Assembly: GCF_004078635.1 (NCBI RefSeq)
Contig: NZ_RZNB01000002.1
Span: 310,001 to 374,000 of the forward strand
DNA length: 64,000 nucleotides
DNA from: Labedella phragmitis
GTDB lineage: Bacteria > Actinomycetota > Actinomycetes > Actinomycetales > Microbacteriaceae
Direction: 5' to 3'
The stretch's first letter is position 1, and each line of letters begins with the position of its first letter. Below the pieces are notes generated by a model. It saw nothing but the letters and a program-made list of their open reading frames with translations, was not told where the DNA came from and made no database searches. Shown here one piece after another: positions 7,479-17,551 of the stretch. The position numbers and the translations under genes were made by a program.

Positions 7479-8076
7479 CGGCTCCCCGCTCCGGGTCGGC
7501 GTCCTCGCGTTGCAGGGCGACGTCCGTGAGCACGTCAGGGTGCTGACCGGGCTCGGCGCTGAGGCGACTCCCGTCCGCCGGGCGAGTGAGCTCACCGGCG
7601 TGGACGGACTCGTCATCCCCGGCGGGGAGTCGACGGTCATCGACAAGCTCTCGCGGGGTTTCGGGCTCGCGGAACCGATCCGCGACGCACGACGGCGCGG
7701 TATGCCGATGTTCGGGACCTGCGCCGGCCTGATCCTGCTCGCGGACCGCATCGTGGACGGCATTTCGGGGCAGGAGACGTTCGGCGGTCTCGACGTCACC
7801 GTACGCCGGAATGCGTTCGGCTCACAGCTCGACTCCTTCGAGACGGATCTCGACGTTCCTGTCGTCGGGCCGGAACCCGTGCACGCCGTCTTCATCCGTG
7901 CTCCGCTCGTCGCCGAGACGGGGCCGGGAGCGACCCCGCTGGCCGCGCTCGGGGACGGCACGGTCGTCGCCGTCGAGCAGGGCGCCGTAATGGGAACGTC
8001 GTTCCATCCCGAGGTGACGGGGGAGTCGCGCTTCCACCGGTACTTCCTCGAGAAGGTCGCCGACGCGGCAGGCTGA
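7468..8076 (+). CDS. pdxT: Pyridoxal 5'-phosphate synthase glutaminase subunit PdxT
   Basis: Class I glutamine amidotransferase that releases ammonia from glutamine and channels it to PdxS. The chosen GTG at 7468 overlaps the end of pdxS by 11 bases and gives 202 residues; there is no obvious ribosome binding site, so translation is probably coupled. Motifs: [12 protein letters not shown] at the N-terminus, oxyanion region PGGEST, nucleophile Cys in MFGTCAGLI at about residue 80, and the His/Glu pair in GTSFHPEV near 177. A longer in-frame start at 7390 lies within pdxS and is unlikely. Confidence 0.94.
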   Translation: MAGSGSPLRVGVLALQGDVREHVRVLTGLGAEATPVRRASELTGVDGLVIPGGESTVIDKLSRGFGLAEPIRDARRRGMPMFGTCAGLILLADRIVDGISGQETFGGLDVTVRRNAFGSQLDSFETDLDVPVVGPEPVHAVFIRAPLVAETGPGATPLAALGDGTVVAVEQGAVMGTSFHPEVTGESRFHRYFLEKVADAAG

Positions 8077-8122
8077 CCCGCCGCTCAGAGCGAGCCGCCG
8101 CGAGCCGTGTGCGAGCTCGTTC

Positions 8123-8128
8123 TAGAAT
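8123..8128 (+). promoter_or_regulatory. Candidate -10 element (TAGAAT) for yebC-ruvCAB
   Basis: TAGAAT at 8123-8128 predicts a start near 8135, giving a leader of about 28 bases with the ribosome binding site AAGAGGAG before the yebC ATG. It separates the B6 genes from the yebC-ruvC group. Confidence 0.5.
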
Positions 8129-8162
8129 GGGTGCGATCAACACGCTGCAGTAAGAGGAGCAC

Positions 8163-8921
8163 ATGTCCGGGCATTCCAAGTGGGCGACGACGAAGCACAA
8201 GAAGGCCGTCATCGACCAGCGTCGTGCGAAGTCGTTCGCGAAGCTCATCAAGAACATCGAGGTCGCCGCGAAGATGGGCGGCGCCGACCTCAGCGGCAAC
8301 CCGACCCTCGTCGACGCCGTCCAGAAGGCCAAGAAGACCTCCGTCCCCAACGACAACATCGATCGCGCCATCAAGCGCGGCGCGGGACTCACGGGCGAGG
8401 TCGTCGAATACACGACGATCATGTACGAGGGCTATGCGGCGAACGGGGTCGCGCTCCTCATCGAGTGTCTGACCGACAACAAGAACCGGGCGGCCGCCGA
8501 GGTCCGCACGGCGATGTCGCGCAACGGCGGCGCCATGGCAGACCCGGGAAGCGTCGCCTACAACTTCGCGCGCAAGGGCCTCATCGTCGTCCCGGCCGAG
8601 GGCACCACGGAGGACGACATCCTCACGGCCGTCCTCGACGCCGGTGCCGAGGAGGTCGTCGCGGAGGACGAGACGTTCGAGGTCTTCACCGAGCCGAGTG
8701 ATCTCGTCGCGACGCGCACCGCGCTGCAGGACGCCGGAATCGATTACGACTCGGCCGACGTCGCGTTCGTCCCGAACCTCAAGATCGACGTCGACGCGGA
8801 GACGGCCCGGAAGGTCTTCCGCCTCATCGACGCCCTCGAGGACTCCGACGACGTCCAGAACGTCTACAGCAATTACGCCGTCAGCGCCGAGGTCCAGGCG
8901 GAACTCGAAGAAGAGGACTGA
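8163..8921 (+). CDS. yebC: YebC/PmpR-family protein
   Basis: A 252-residue member of the YebC/PmpR/TACO1 family, with the signature start [14 protein letters not shown] and the conserved [22 protein letters not shown] and RNGGAM segments. The family was described as DNA-binding transcriptional regulators; its mitochondrial relative TACO1 and recent bacterial work point to a role in translation of difficult sequences such as proline runs. AAGAGGAG lies 4 bases before the ATG. It is followed 2 bases later by ruvC, the usual order in actinobacteria. Confidence 0.93.
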   Translation: MSGHSKWATTKHKKAVIDQRRAKSFAKLIKNIEVAAKMGGADLSGNPTLVDAVQKAKKTSVPNDNIDRAIKRGAGLTGEVVEYTTIMYEGYAANGVALLIECLTDNKNRAAAEVRTAMSRNGGAMADPGSVAYNFARKGLIVVPAEGTTEDDILTAVLDAGAEEVVAEDETFEVFTEPSDLVATRTALQDAGIDYDSADVAFVPNLKIDVDAETARKVFRLIDALEDSDDVQNVYSNYAVSAEVQAELEEED

Positions 8922-8923
8922 CG

Positions 8924-9490
8924 GTGACGATCCGGGTGCTCGGGATCGACCCCGGTCTCACCCGGTGCGGCATCGGCGTCGTCGACGTCGAGCCCGACCG
9001 TCGCGTGACGCTCGTCTACTACGGCGTCGTGCGCAGTGAACCCTCTGCTCCCATCGAGGAGCGCCTCTTGACCGTGAACGCCGGTCTCGAGGCGCTCATC
9101 GACGAGCACGAACCGCACGCGATGGCGGTGGAGCGCGTCTTCGCGCAGCACAACCTGCGGACCGTCATGGGAACGGCGCAGGTCAGCGGACTCGCGCTGC
9201 GTGCGGCGGCGGCACGATCGATCCCCGTCGGCCTCCGCACGCCGAGCGAGGTCAAGGCCGCGATCACGGGCTACGGTGCCGCTGACAAGAAGCAGGTGCA
9301 GGCGATGGTCGCCCGGGTGCTGCGGCTGGCCGAGCCACCCCAGCCCGCGGATGCCGCCGACGCCCTCGCACTCGCGATCTGCCACGCGTGGCGGGGCGAC
9401 GCTCCCGATGCGCGCGCGACGGGCGCGTCGTCGAGTCTCACGCCCGCCCAGCGAGCCTGGCTCGCCGCCGAGCGCGGCACCAAACGCTGA
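8924..9490 (+). CDS. ruvC: Crossover junction endodeoxyribonuclease RuvC
   Basis: Holliday-junction resolvase that cuts recombination intermediates with RuvAB. Length 188 from GTG at 8924, 2 bases after the yebC stop. The RNase H-fold catalytic acids are visible: Asp in GIDPGLTRCG near residue 7, Glu in AVERVF near 68, and the acidic pair in DAADALALAICH near 145. The last 20 or so residues (SSLTPAQRAWLAAER) form a short tail common in this family branch. Confidence 0.95.
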   Translation: MTIRVLGIDPGLTRCGIGVVDVEPDRRVTLVYYGVVRSEPSAPIEERLLTVNAGLEALIDEHEPHAMAVERVFAQHNLRTVMGTAQVSGLALRAAAARSIPVGLRTPSEVKAAITGYGAADKKQVQAMVARVLRLAEPPQPADAADALALAICHAWRGDAPDARATGASSSLTPAQRAWLAAERGTKR

Positions 9491-9530
9491 GGCGGCCGCG
9501 TGCCGATGTCCGACTGTCGGAGGTCACGCC

Positions 9531-9542
9531 TAGGCTGACGGG
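9531..9542 (+). promoter_or_regulatory. Leaderless-type promoter of ruvA
   Basis: TAGGCT at 9531-9536 ends 6 bases before the GTG at 9543. The 52-bp ruvC-ruvA gap contains no better ribosome binding site, so ruvAB may be transcribed separately from ruvC as a leaderless message. Confidence 0.5.
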
Positions 9543-10160
9543 GTGATCTCCAGTATTCGCGGCCGCGTCCTCGCCGTCAGCGGCGGTACCGCTCACATCG
9601 AGGTCGGCGGCGTCGGTTACGCGGTGTTCGTCACGCCCGAACACGCGATTGCGCTCACGGTCGGGCACGAAGCCTTCCTCTACACGACGCTCATCGTCCG
9701 CGAGGACGCGATGACCCTCTTCGGCTTCGAGACGATCGAGCACCGCGAGGTGTTCGACCTCCTGCTCGGAGTCTCGGGAGTGGGGCCGAAGTCGGCGCTC
9801 GGGGTGCTGTCACACCTCGGACCTGGCCAGATCGCTGCCGCCGTCGCAGCGGACGACGATGCCCCGTTCCGCAAGGTGTCCGGCATCGGTCCGAAGACGG
9901 CGAAGCTCATCGTCGTGTCGCTCGCGGGCAAGCTCCTCGGCATCACGATCACGAGCGACGCTCCGGTGGTCGAGATCTCGGCGGGTGACGACGTCGTGAG
10001 CGCTCTCGTCGGTCTCGGATGGCCCGAACGGGTCGCCGCGGCCGCCGTCAACGACGTCGCGGTCGCGCACCCCGATGCCGCGTCGGCGCCCGTGCAGACC
10101 CTGCTGCGCCTCGCGCTCGCTCAGCTCGGTCCCGCACCGCGGAACGGAGCGTCGGCATGA
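9543..10160 (+). CDS. ruvA: Holliday junction branch migration protein RuvA
   Basis: Junction-binding subunit that loads the RuvB motor. 205 residues from GTG 9543. An N-terminal OB fold ([14 protein letters not shown]) is followed by two helix-hairpin-helix motifs, [11 protein letters not shown] at about 80-90 and [14 protein letters not shown] at about 116-129, and a C-terminal RuvB-contact domain ([14 protein letters not shown]). The stop overlaps the ruvB start as ATGA. Confidence 0.96.
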   Translation: MISSIRGRVLAVSGGTAHIEVGGVGYAVFVTPEHAIALTVGHEAFLYTTLIVREDAMTLFGFETIEHREVFDLLLGVSGVGPKSALGVLSHLGPGQIAAAVAADDDAPFRKVSGIGPKTAKLIVVSLAGKLLGITITSDAPVVEISAGDDVVSALVGLGWPERVAAAAVNDVAVAHPDAASAPVQTLLRLALAQLGPAPRNGASA

Positions 10161-11182
10161 GCGAGGACCGCACGCTCGACCCCACTCCGGAGTCCGAAGC
10201 GGAACTCGCGTTCGAGGGAGCGCTCCGTCCGAAGACGCTCACGGAGTTCATCGGACAGCCGAAGGTGCGCGGGCAGCTCGAGCTCCTTCTCAGGGCAGCG
10301 GCGATGCAGAACCGGACTCCGGACCACATCCTCCTCGCCGGTCCTCCCGGTCTCGGCAAGACGACACTCGCGATGATCGTCGCCGCCGAGAGCGGCCGGC
10401 CGCTCCGGCTCTCGAGCGGACCGGCCATCCAACACGCCGGCGATCTGGCCGCCGTGCTGTCGAGCCTCCTTCCAGGTGAGATCCTCTTCATCGACGAGAT
10501 CCACCGGATGGCGCGGTCGGCGGAGGAGATGCTGTACCTCGCGATGGAGGACTTCCGCATCGACATCATGGTCGGCAAGGGGGCAGGCGCCACGTCGGTC
10601 CCTCTCGACCTCGCGCCCTTCACGCTCGTCGGTGCCACGACGCGGTCGGGACTGCTGCCGAACCCGCTCCGTGACCGCTTCGGCTTCACGGCTCATCTCG
10701 AGTTCTACGACGACGCCGATCTCGAGCGCGTCCTCACGCGAGCCGCCCGACTGCTCGACCTCGACATCTCGTCGTCAGCGGTCGCCGAGATCGCGGGGCG
10801 CTGCCGCGGCACCCCGCGCATCGCGAACCGACTGCTGCGACGCGTCCGCGACTTCGCTCTCGTCCACGACACGGGAGCGGACCTGGATGCGGTCCGCGGT
10901 GCGCTCGAGCTGTACGACGTCGACCCGCTCGGGCTCGATCGACTCGACCGAGCGGTGATGGACATCCTGTTGACGCGCTTCGACGGTGGCCCCGTGGGTC
11001 TCGGAACCCTCGCCGTGTCGGTGGGGGAGGAAGCCGAGACGATCGAGAGCGTCGTCGAGCCCTTCCTCGTCCGGATCGGCCTGCTCACGCGCACGCCGAG
11101 AGGGCGCGTCGCCACCCCGCTCGCGTTCCGGCACTTCGGAGTGGAGCGCGCTTCAGGTCCGTTCCTCACCGATGTCCTATAA
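10157..11182 (+). CDS. ruvB: Holliday junction branch migration helicase RuvB
   Basis: AAA+ hexameric motor of branch migration, 341 residues from ATG 10157, overlapping ruvA by 4 bases. Walker [12 protein letters not shown] lies at about 60-70, Walker [10 protein letters not shown] at about 110-118, the sensor/arginine-finger region with [17 protein letters not shown] follows, then the [17 protein letters not shown] motif and a winged-helix DNA-binding end ([14 protein letters not shown]). The TAA stop lies inside the TATAAT box that probably drives yajC. Confidence 0.97.
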   Translation: MSEDRTLDPTPESEAELAFEGALRPKTLTEFIGQPKVRGQLELLLRAAAMQNRTPDHILLAGPPGLGKTTLAMIVAAESGRPLRLSSGPAIQHAGDLAAVLSSLLPGEILFIDEIHRMARSAEEMLYLAMEDFRIDIMVGKGAGATSVPLDLAPFTLVGATTRSGLLPNPLRDRFGFTAHLEFYDDADLERVLTRAARLLDLDISSSAVAEIAGRCRGTPRIANRLLRRVRDFALVHDTGADLDAVRGALELYDVDPLGLDRLDRAVMDILLTRFDGGPVGLGTLAVSVGEEAETIESVVEPFLVRIGLLTRTPRGRVATPLAFRHFGVERASGPFLTDVL

Positions 11183-11183
11183 T
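11178..11183 (+). promoter_or_regulatory. Consensus -10 element (TATAAT) for yajC-secD-secF
   Basis: TATAAT, perfect consensus, straddles the ruvB stop codon. It predicts a start near 11190 and a leader of about 130 bases before yajC. It is the only perfect TATAAT I noticed among the promoters listed here. Confidence 0.55.
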
Positions 11184-11321
11184 TCAAGCTGGCCCTTCGG
11201 CTCACCTCCCCGGAACTGAATTCTCCACACAGCTCGTGCCCTCGAACGGCGCTTCGGCGCGGCATCAGGTACGGTGCACCACAACAGCGGCTCTCGGCCG
11301 CGAAAGGTATCTCCCCCCCTC

Positions 11322-11723
11322 ATGGATCCGTTGACTCTCGGCATGCTGGCCATCCTGGCCGTGCTCATCTTCTTCATGTTCCGCAACGGACAGAAGCGCA
11401 AGCGCGACCAGGAAGACCTCCAGTCGAAGGTCGTGCCGGGCGCCGAGGTCATGACGAACTTCGGTCTCTTCGGAACGATCGTGTCGATCAACGAAGACGA
11501 CAACAAGGTCGAGCTGGACATCGCGCGGGGCACCGTGGTCACCGTGCACCGTCAGACCATCGCCCGCGTCGTCGACGACGTCGAGCCCGTCATGGCCGCC
11601 ACGGAGTCGGTCTCGGAGGACTCGGCCGTCGCGGCCGATCCGATCATCGCTTCAGAGCCCGTCATCGACGTTCGCACCGAGTCCGAGAAGACGGCTGATT
11701 CCGACAAGAAGTCGGACGACTAG
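11322..11723 (+). CDS. yajC: Sec translocon accessory protein YajC
   Basis: Single-pass membrane subunit of the SecDF-YajC accessory complex. ATG 11322 starts MDPLTLGMLAIL, so the transmembrane helix begins almost at residue 2; a possible earlier start at 11274 would put a polar run in front. The helix runs to about residue 20, followed by FRNGQKRKRDQ and the conserved VVPGAEVMTNFGLFGTIVSI core. The acidic C-terminal tail of about 50 residues is probably disordered. 133 residues in total. secD follows after 63 bases. Confidence 0.92.
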   Translation: MDPLTLGMLAILAVLIFFMFRNGQKRKRDQEDLQSKVVPGAEVMTNFGLFGTIVSINEDDNKVELDIARGTVVTVHRQTIARVVDDVEPVMAATESVSEDSAVAADPIIASEPVIDVRTESEKTADSDKKSDD

Positions 11724-11786
11724 TCACCACCCCTCCTCGTGCCGCCCCACCGTGGGCGGCACGGTCGTAGAAAGCTGAGCACCGCG

Positions 11787-13514
11787 TTGGCACGATCCGC
11801 ACCGGTCAGAAATGCGTCACGCGCTCTCGCGTGGCTTGGCGCCATCCTCATCGTTCTCGGCGGCGTTCTCGCCGGCGGAGTGGTGTGGGGAGGCGCGACC
11901 GTCGAACCGAAGCTCGCCCTCGACCTCGAGGGTGGAACGCAGATCATCCTCGAAGCCCAGCTGGAGGACGGTCAGGAGGTCTCTCAAGAGCAGTTGAGCC
12001 AGGCCGTCTCGATCATCCGTCAGCGCGTCGACGCCTCGGGCGTCTCCGAAGCCGAGGTGAACACGCAGGGTGGGCGCAACATCGTCGTCTCCATCCCCGG
12101 CGAGGCCGACGAGGAGACCAGGGCTCGCATCGAGGCGTCCGCCCAGCTCGAGTTCCGTCCCGTTCTCGCGACCTCGGCACCGACGAACCAGTTCGTCGGC
12201 GAGGACGGCGAGGAGACGCCGTATCCGTCGCCCGACCCCGCGCTCCCCGCCGAGCCGAGCGTCGCGCCGAGCAACGCGAGCGACCTCTCGTGGGTCACTC
12301 CCGCTCTCCAGGCCCAGTTCCAGGCCTACGACTGCGCGAACCCGCCGGCCGCCGCAGCCGACGCGCCGAAGGATCAGCCCGTCGTCACGTGCGAGACGGA
12401 CGGGAGCGTCAAGTACATCCTCGGCCCGGTCGAGTTGAGCGGTTCGGCCATCACCGACGCGTCGAGCGGTCTCGAGCAGACCCAGTCGGGCGGAACGACC
12501 GGCCGCTGGGTCGTCAACATCACGCTCGACGGCCAGGGCACGGACGTCTTCGCCGACATCAGCCAGCGGTTGTACGGCGCGACGTCGCCCCTCAACCAGT
12601 TCGCCTTCGTCCTCGACGGCGCCGTCATCTCGGCCCCCTCGATGAACGGCCTCATCACCGACGGCCGCCCGAGCATCTCCGGAAGCTTCACGGAGGAGAC
12701 GGCGAAGACGCTCGCCGACCAGCTCAAGTACGGTGCGCTTCCCATCAGCTTCGAAGTCTCCTCGTCCGAGCAGATCTCAGCGACGCTCGGGTCGGCCCAG
12801 CTCCAGATCGGTCTCATCGCCGGTCTCATCGGTCTGATCCTCGTCGTCATCTACACGCTGTTCCAGTACCGGCTGCTCGGCTTCGTGACGATCGCCTCGC
12901 TCGTCGTGGCCGGTGTGCTCACCTACCTCGCGATCGCCCTGCTGTCATGGCGTCAGGGCTACCGGTTGTCGCTCGCGGGCGTCGCCGGCATCATCGTCGC
13001 GATCGGCTTCACCGCCGACTCCTTCATCGTGTACTTCGAGCGCATCCGCGATGAACTGCGCGACGGTCGAGGACTCGAGGCGGCCGTCGAGGCGGCGTGG
13101 AAGCGCGCGAAGCGCACCATCTACGCGTCGAAGGGCGTCAACCTCCTCGCGGCGGTCGTGCTCTACGTACTCGCCGTCGGCAACGTCCGCGGATTCGCGT
13201 TCACCCTGGGTCTCACGACCATCATCGACGTCCTCGTCGTGATCCTCTTCACGCACCCGATGCTGCAGCTCCTGGCCCAGACCCGGTTCTTCTCGAGCGG
13301 GCACAAGCTCTCGGGTCTCGACCCGAAGGCGCTGGGCGCCGTCTATCGGGGACGCGCACAGTTCCGCGCGCCCACCGAGACCGTCCGTCAGGCGAAGCTC
13401 GCATCGTCGAGCCGCGAGGCCCAGCGCCGCCAGACGATCGCCGAACGCAAACTCGCGGAGTCGCAGCAGACCTCGTCGTCGACCTCGACCGCGACCAAGG
13501 AGAAGGACTCCTGA
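11787..13514 (+). CDS. secD: Protein translocase subunit SecD
   Basis: Proton-motive-force-coupled RND-type subunit that pulls preproteins out of the SecYEG channel. I chose TTG at 11787 (product begins MARSAPVRNASRALAWLG, 575 residues) because the basic N-terminus then leads straight into the first membrane helix; an in-frame ATG at 11739 adds 16 Arg-rich residues. After helix 1 come the periplasmic P1 region (LDLEGGTQIILEAQ), an Ala/Pro-rich insert at about 140-200, the conserved VISAPSMNG region, and five more helices at the C-terminus including GIIVAIGFTADSFIVYFERI. A charged tail of about 80 residues ends the protein. The stop overlaps secF (TGATG). Confidence 0.92.
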   Translation: MARSAPVRNASRALAWLGAILIVLGGVLAGGVVWGGATVEPKLALDLEGGTQIILEAQLEDGQEVSQEQLSQAVSIIRQRVDASGVSEAEVNTQGGRNIVVSIPGEADEETRARIEASAQLEFRPVLATSAPTNQFVGEDGEETPYPSPDPALPAEPSVAPSNASDLSWVTPALQAQFQAYDCANPPAAAADAPKDQPVVTCETDGSVKYILGPVELSGSAITDASSGLEQTQSGGTTGRWVVNITLDGQGTDVFADISQRLYGATSPLNQFAFVLDGAVISAPSMNGLITDGRPSISGSFTEETAKTLADQLKYGALPISFEVSSSEQISATLGSAQLQIGLIAGLIGLILVVIYTLFQYRLLGFVTIASLVVAGVLTYLAIALLSWRQGYRLSLAGVAGIIVAIGFTADSFIVYFERIRDELRDGRGLEAAVEAAWKRAKRTIYASKGVNLLAAVVLYVLAVGNVRGFAFTLGLTTIIDVLVVILFTHPMLQLLAQTRFFSSGHKLSGLDPKALGAVYRGRAQFRAPTETVRQAKLASSSREAQRRQTIAERKLAESQQTSSSTSTATKEKDS

Positions 13515-14557
13515 TGGCCAACCTCACCCAGTTCGGTAACGACCTCTACACCGGCAAGCGCTCGATCAATTTCGTCGGCAACCGGCGGATCTGGTTCACG
13601 GTCGCGCTCCTGCTCGTCCTGGGGTCGATCGCCGTCCCGCTCGTCAAGGGCGTCACGACCGGTACGTACTTCAACTTCGGTATCGAGTTCACGGGCGGAT
13701 CGCAGTTCACGATCGAGAACGCCGAGTCGACCGACCAGGAGATCGCGACCGAGGCCGTCGCCGCCGCGGCTCCGGACGCCGTCGCGCGCGTCTCCACGGT
13801 CGGAGAGTCCGCCATCCGCGTCCAGACCGATCAGCTCACTCCCGACGAGACGACGGCGGTCACGACATCGCTCGCGGACGCCTACGGGGTTACGACGGGC
13901 GAGGTCAACACGTCCTTCATCGGCGCCTCGTGGGGCCAGGACGTCACGCGCCAGGCCCTCACGGGTCTTGTGATCTTCCTCGTCCTCACCTTCGCGATCA
14001 TGGCGATCTACTTCCGCACGTGGAAGATGTCGGCCGCCGCGATCCTCGCCCTGCTCGACGTGCTCATCATCACGCTCGGCGTGTACTCGTTGAGCGGGTT
14101 CGAGATCACCCCGGCCGCAGTGATCGGATTCCTCACGATCCTCGGCTACTCGCTGTACGACACGGTCGTCGTCTTCGACAAGATTCGTGAGAACACCTCG
14201 GAGGACGGCGAGGACTCGCCGCGCACCTTCGCTGAGTCCGTCAACCTCGCGGTGAACCAGACGCTCGTGCGGTCGATCAACACGTCGGTGGTCGCGGCAC
14301 TGCCCGTCGCGGCCATCCTCGTCATCGGTGACTTCGTGCTCGGTGCCGAGACGCTCCGCGACATCTCTCTCTCGCTCCTCGTCGGAATCCTCGTCGCGAC
14401 CTATTCGACGATCTTCGTGGCAGCCCCGCTGTACGCGCTCTTCCGCGAGAGCGAGCCGGCGATCTCCAAGCGCGACAAGCGGATCCTCGCGGTTCGTGCG
14501 CGTTCCACGTCGGCCGTTCGACCGGCGGTGGCCGGAGAGCCTCTCAGCGCAGAGTAA
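13514..14557 (+). CDS. secF: Protein translocase subunit SecF
   Basis: Partner of SecD, 347 residues from ATG 13514, sharing one base with the secD stop. Six predicted membrane helices surround a periplasmic domain that opens with FGIEFTGGSQFTIE. The signature YSLYDTVVVFDKIREN lies at about residue 214-229 and SLLVGILVATYSTIFVAAPL near the end. In Streptomyces and Mycobacterium apt lies between secF and the rel gene; here only 27 bases separate secF from rel. Confidence 0.96.
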   Translation: MANLTQFGNDLYTGKRSINFVGNRRIWFTVALLLVLGSIAVPLVKGVTTGTYFNFGIEFTGGSQFTIENAESTDQEIATEAVAAAAPDAVARVSTVGESAIRVQTDQLTPDETTAVTTSLADAYGVTTGEVNTSFIGASWGQDVTRQALTGLVIFLVLTFAIMAIYFRTWKMSAAAILALLDVLIITLGVYSLSGFEITPAAVIGFLTILGYSLYDTVVVFDKIRENTSEDGEDSPRTFAESVNLAVNQTLVRSINTSVVAALPVAAILVIGDFVLGAETLRDISLSLLVGILVATYSTIFVAAPLYALFRESEPAISKRDKRILAVRARSTSAVRPAVAGEPLSAE

Positions 14558-14584
14558 TCTCGGTAGCAGGAGGTGGTGCGCGCG

Positions 14585-16837
14585 ATGACAGAGACGACTC
14601 CGTCGCAGACCGCCTCCCTGCGACGCCTCGTGCCGCGAATCTTCTCGCGGGCACAGCCGGCCGGTGCGGTCGACCGCCTCGTCCGCACCGTCCGGATGCA
14701 CGAGCCCAAGGCCGACGTCTCGATCATCGAGCGCGCCTACGCCGTCGCCGAGCGGGCGCACCGCGGGCAGAAGCGGCAGAGCGGCGAGCCGTACATCACC
14801 CACCCCGTGGCGGTCGCGCAGATCCTCGCCGATCTCGGCATCGGGTCGAAGACGATCGCCGCGGCGCTGCTTCACGACACGGTCGAGGACACGGCCTACT
14901 CGCTCGACGAGCTCCGAGCCGATTTCGGCGACGAGATCGCGATGCTGGTCGACGGCGTCACCAAGCTCGACAAGGTCAAGTACGGCGACAGCGCGCAAGC
15001 CGAGACCGTCCGCAAGATGATCGTCGCGATGTCGAAGGACATCCGGGTCCTCATCATCAAGCTCGCCGACCGTCTGCACAACGCCCGCACGTGGGGTTTC
15101 GTGAAGCCTGAGTCGGCCGTGCGGAAGGCCACGGAGACACTCGAGATCTACGCGCCGCTCGCGCACCGTCTCGGAATCCAGACCATCAAGTGGGAGCTCG
15201 AGGACCTCTCCTTCGCCGTGCTCCACCCCAAGATCTACGCCGAGATCGAGAGCCTCGTCCGCCAGCGCACGCCGCAGCGCGAGGAATACGTGCAGAACGT
15301 CATCGACTCTGTCGGCGAGGATCTCAAGGGCCTCAAGATCCGTGGCAAGGTCGTCGGTCGACCGAAGCAGTACTACTCGATCTACCAGAAGATGATCGTG
15401 CGCGGCCGCGACTTCGACGACATCTACGACCTCGTCGGCATCCGTGTCCTGGTGGGCAGTGTCCGCGACTGCTACGCCGTGCTCGGATCGATCCATGCGC
15501 GGTGGACACCGTTGCCCGGTCGCTTCAAGGACTACATCGCGACGCCGAAGTTCAACCTCTACCAATCGCTGCACACGACGGTCATCGGGCCGGGCGGCAA
15601 ATCGGTCGAGATTCAGATCCGCACCCACGAGATGCACCAGCACGCCGAATACGGTGTCGCGGCGCACTGGAAGTACAAGGAGCGGATGAACGGCACGAAG
15701 GGCGGGGGAGCGCCGTCCGAGAGCGATCTCGCGTGGCTCGCGCACATCTCCGACTGGCAGGCCGAGACGGCCGACCCGGGGGAGTTCCTCGACTCACTGC
15801 GGTTCGAGATCGGTGCGAAGGAGACGTACGTCTTCACCCCGAAGGGACGCGTGATCGGCTTGCCCGCCGGAGCGACGCCCGTCGACTTCGCGTACGCCGT
15901 CCACACGGAGGTCGGTCACCGCACCATGGGTGCCAAGGTCAACGGTCGCCTCGTGCCCCTCGAATCGGAGCTCAACAGCGGCGACGTCGTCGAGGTCTTC
16001 ACGTCGAAGAACCCCGACTCGGGGCCCAGCCAGGACTGGCTCAACTTCGTCAAGAGCCCGCGTGCGCGCAACAAGATCCGCCAGTGGTTCACGAAGGAAC
16101 GCCGCGACGAGGCGATCGAGCAGGGCAAGGACGCGATCGCCCGCGCGATGCGCAAACAGAACATGCCGCTGCAGAAGCTCATGAGCCAGGATTCCTTCGC
16201 CGAGGTGGCGTCGCAGCTCCGCTACGAAGACGTGTCGGGCCTGTACGCCGCGGTCGGCGAGGGGCACGTCTCGACGCAATCGGTCCTCGAGAAGGTCGCG
16301 GCCCTCATCCAGGGCGAGAGCGACGTCGACGACCCGTCGGCCCTCGACTTCCCCGTGCGGGGACGAACGCGACCGCTTCCCGACAGCGACTCCGGCGTCC
16401 TCGTCCGTGGAGCCCCCGACATCCTCGTCAAGCTCGCCAAGTGCTGCACGCCGGTTCCCGGTGACGAGATCGTCGGTTTCGTCACGCGCGGGACGGGCGT
16501 CTCCGTGCACCGCTCCGATTGTCACAACGTCCAGTCGCTCCTGCAGGAGCCGGAGCGGATGATCGACGTCGAGTGGGCTCCCACCTCGAAGAGCCTGTTC
16601 CTGGTGCAGATCCAGGTGGAAGCGCTCGACCGGGCGGGGCTGCTCTCGGACGTGACCCGCGTTTTGAGCGAGCACCACGTCAACATTCTGTCGGCCACCG
16701 TGTCGACCTCGAACAACCGTCTCGCCATCAGTCGGTTCGTCTTCGAGATGGGCGACACGACGCACCTCGAACGCGTGTTGAACGCCGTGCGACGGATCGA
16801 CGCCGTGTACGACGTGTATCGCGTCAACGGCGGCTGA
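14585..16837 (+). CDS. rel: Bifunctional (p)ppGpp synthetase/hydrolase Rel
   Basis: Stringent-response enzyme that makes and degrades (p)ppGpp. ATG 14585 is chosen because the GTG at 14573 overlaps the AGGAGG site at 14568-14573. 750 residues. HD hydrolase domain with HDTVED at about 97-102 is intact, and the synthetase domain carries RFKD at about 313-316, the RXKD form expected of bifunctional Gram-positive Rel enzymes. TGS domain ([13 protein letters not shown]), a zinc-finger-type [14 protein letters not shown] motif and a C-terminal ACT domain ([13 protein letters not shown]) follow. It converges on, and overlaps by 14 bases, the minus-strand gene at 16824. Confidence 0.96.
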   Translation: MTETTPSQTASLRRLVPRIFSRAQPAGAVDRLVRTVRMHEPKADVSIIERAYAVAERAHRGQKRQSGEPYITHPVAVAQILADLGIGSKTIAAALLHDTVEDTAYSLDELRADFGDEIAMLVDGVTKLDKVKYGDSAQAETVRKMIVAMSKDIRVLIIKLADRLHNARTWGFVKPESAVRKATETLEIYAPLAHRLGIQTIKWELEDLSFAVLHPKIYAEIESLVRQRTPQREEYVQNVIDSVGEDLKGLKIRGKVVGRPKQYYSIYQKMIVRGRDFDDIYDLVGIRVLVGSVRDCYAVLGSIHARWTPLPGRFKDYIATPKFNLYQSLHTTVIGPGGKSVEIQIRTHEMHQHAEYGVAAHWKYKERMNGTKGGGAPSESDLAWLAHISDWQAETADPGEFLDSLRFEIGAKETYVFTPKGRVIGLPAGATPVDFAYAVHTEVGHRTMGAKVNGRLVPLESELNSGDVVEVFTSKNPDSGPSQDWLNFVKSPRARNKIRQWFTKERRDEAIEQGKDAIARAMRKQNMPLQKLMSQDSFAEVASQLRYEDVSGLYAAVGEGHVSTQSVLEKVAALIQGESDVDDPSALDFPVRGRTRPLPDSDSGVLVRGAPDILVKLAKCCTPVPGDEIVGFVTRGTGVSVHRSDCHNVQSLLQEPERMIDVEWAPTSKSLFLVQIQVEALDRAGLLSDVTRVLSEHHVNILSATVSTSNNRLAISRFVFEMGDTTHLERVLNAVRRIDAVYDVYRVNGG

Positions 16838-17390
16838 GCTCGAAGCAGGTCCGTAACCGGGCCTCCGCCTCGCGCTTTCCGGGGAGATGCGCCCAGTCGT
16901 CGAGTGCCGACAGGACGTCGGCCGCGGGGATGCCGCGTCTCGACGCGACGGCGCGGAGGAGAGCGTCGTCGCCGCGGCGTCGTGGCATCCGAGCGAGGTC
17001 GATGATCGTCGCGACGGGGGAGAGGGTGAGGACGGCAGCCGTGCCGATGCCGACGATCTCACGGTGCTCGGGGCGGATGCGCATCGATCGTGCCGAGCGG
17101 TGAGGACGGCTCCAGCGCGACGTCGGACCCGACACCCCGATCTCGAGGGGCAGCGGAACCTCACCGCTCCCACTGTGGAGCCAAGCGGCGCTGCGACCCA
17201 CGACCGTGCATCCCGGTGGGACGTCGGCCGCGATGGCGGCAGCGCGATGCCGATGGTCGACGGGTGTGCCGGCGGCCGCGAAGGCGGCTCCGACGACGAC
17301 GAGGTCGCCGTCGAGCCGTGCTGCGGAGAGTTCGGCGATCGAGAACTCGTGGCCACCGATGAAGAGGGCGGGAAGCAAGGGAGTGGTCAT
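16824..17390 (-). CDS. Uncharacterised AbiEi-antitoxin-like protein
   Basis: Product of 188 residues from ATG at 17390. Visible segments include [16 protein letters not shown] at about 60-75 and [22 protein letters not shown] at about 120-140. This pattern (a gene-conserved SAAWLH or SAALLH element, then SP-x-T-x-x-DLAR) is seen in type IV AbiEi antitoxin-like and related actinobacterial proteins. No AbiEii nucleotidyltransferase partner is next to it. No ribosome binding site is evident and the ATG may be leaderless (CATCCT ends 7 bases upstream). Its last 14 bases overlap the 3' end of rel on the other strand. Real gene likely; function unknown. Confidence 0.6.
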   Translation of the reverse strand: MTTPLLPALFIGGHEFSIAELSAARLDGDLVVVGAAFAAAGTPVDHRHRAAAIAADVPPGCTVVGRSAAWLHSGSGEVPLPLEIGVSGPTSRWSRPHRSARSMRIRPEHREIVGIGTAAVLTLSPVATIIDLARMPRRRGDDALLRAVASRRGIPAADVLSALDDWAHLPGKREAEARLRTCFELSRR

Positions 17391-17551
17391 GCCCGACAGG
17401 ATGGGTCCCGCGCCTGCTCGCTCGCGTCTCGCAGGGACGATCTGTGGAGGAACGGCAGGACCGACCCCGTGGGAGTCTCAGTTGCGTCAGCCCACGGAGC
17501 CAGCCAACCGAGCCAGCCAACGGAGTCGGCCCGCGAAGTCGGTCGACGGCG

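Noticed and set aside
17507-17535. Short repeat GAGCCAGCCAAC (two copies with one mismatch nearby) between the DUF349 gene and the AbiEi-like gene
   Set aside because: Two short copies only, no hairpin and no start site linked to them; likely local slippage without function.
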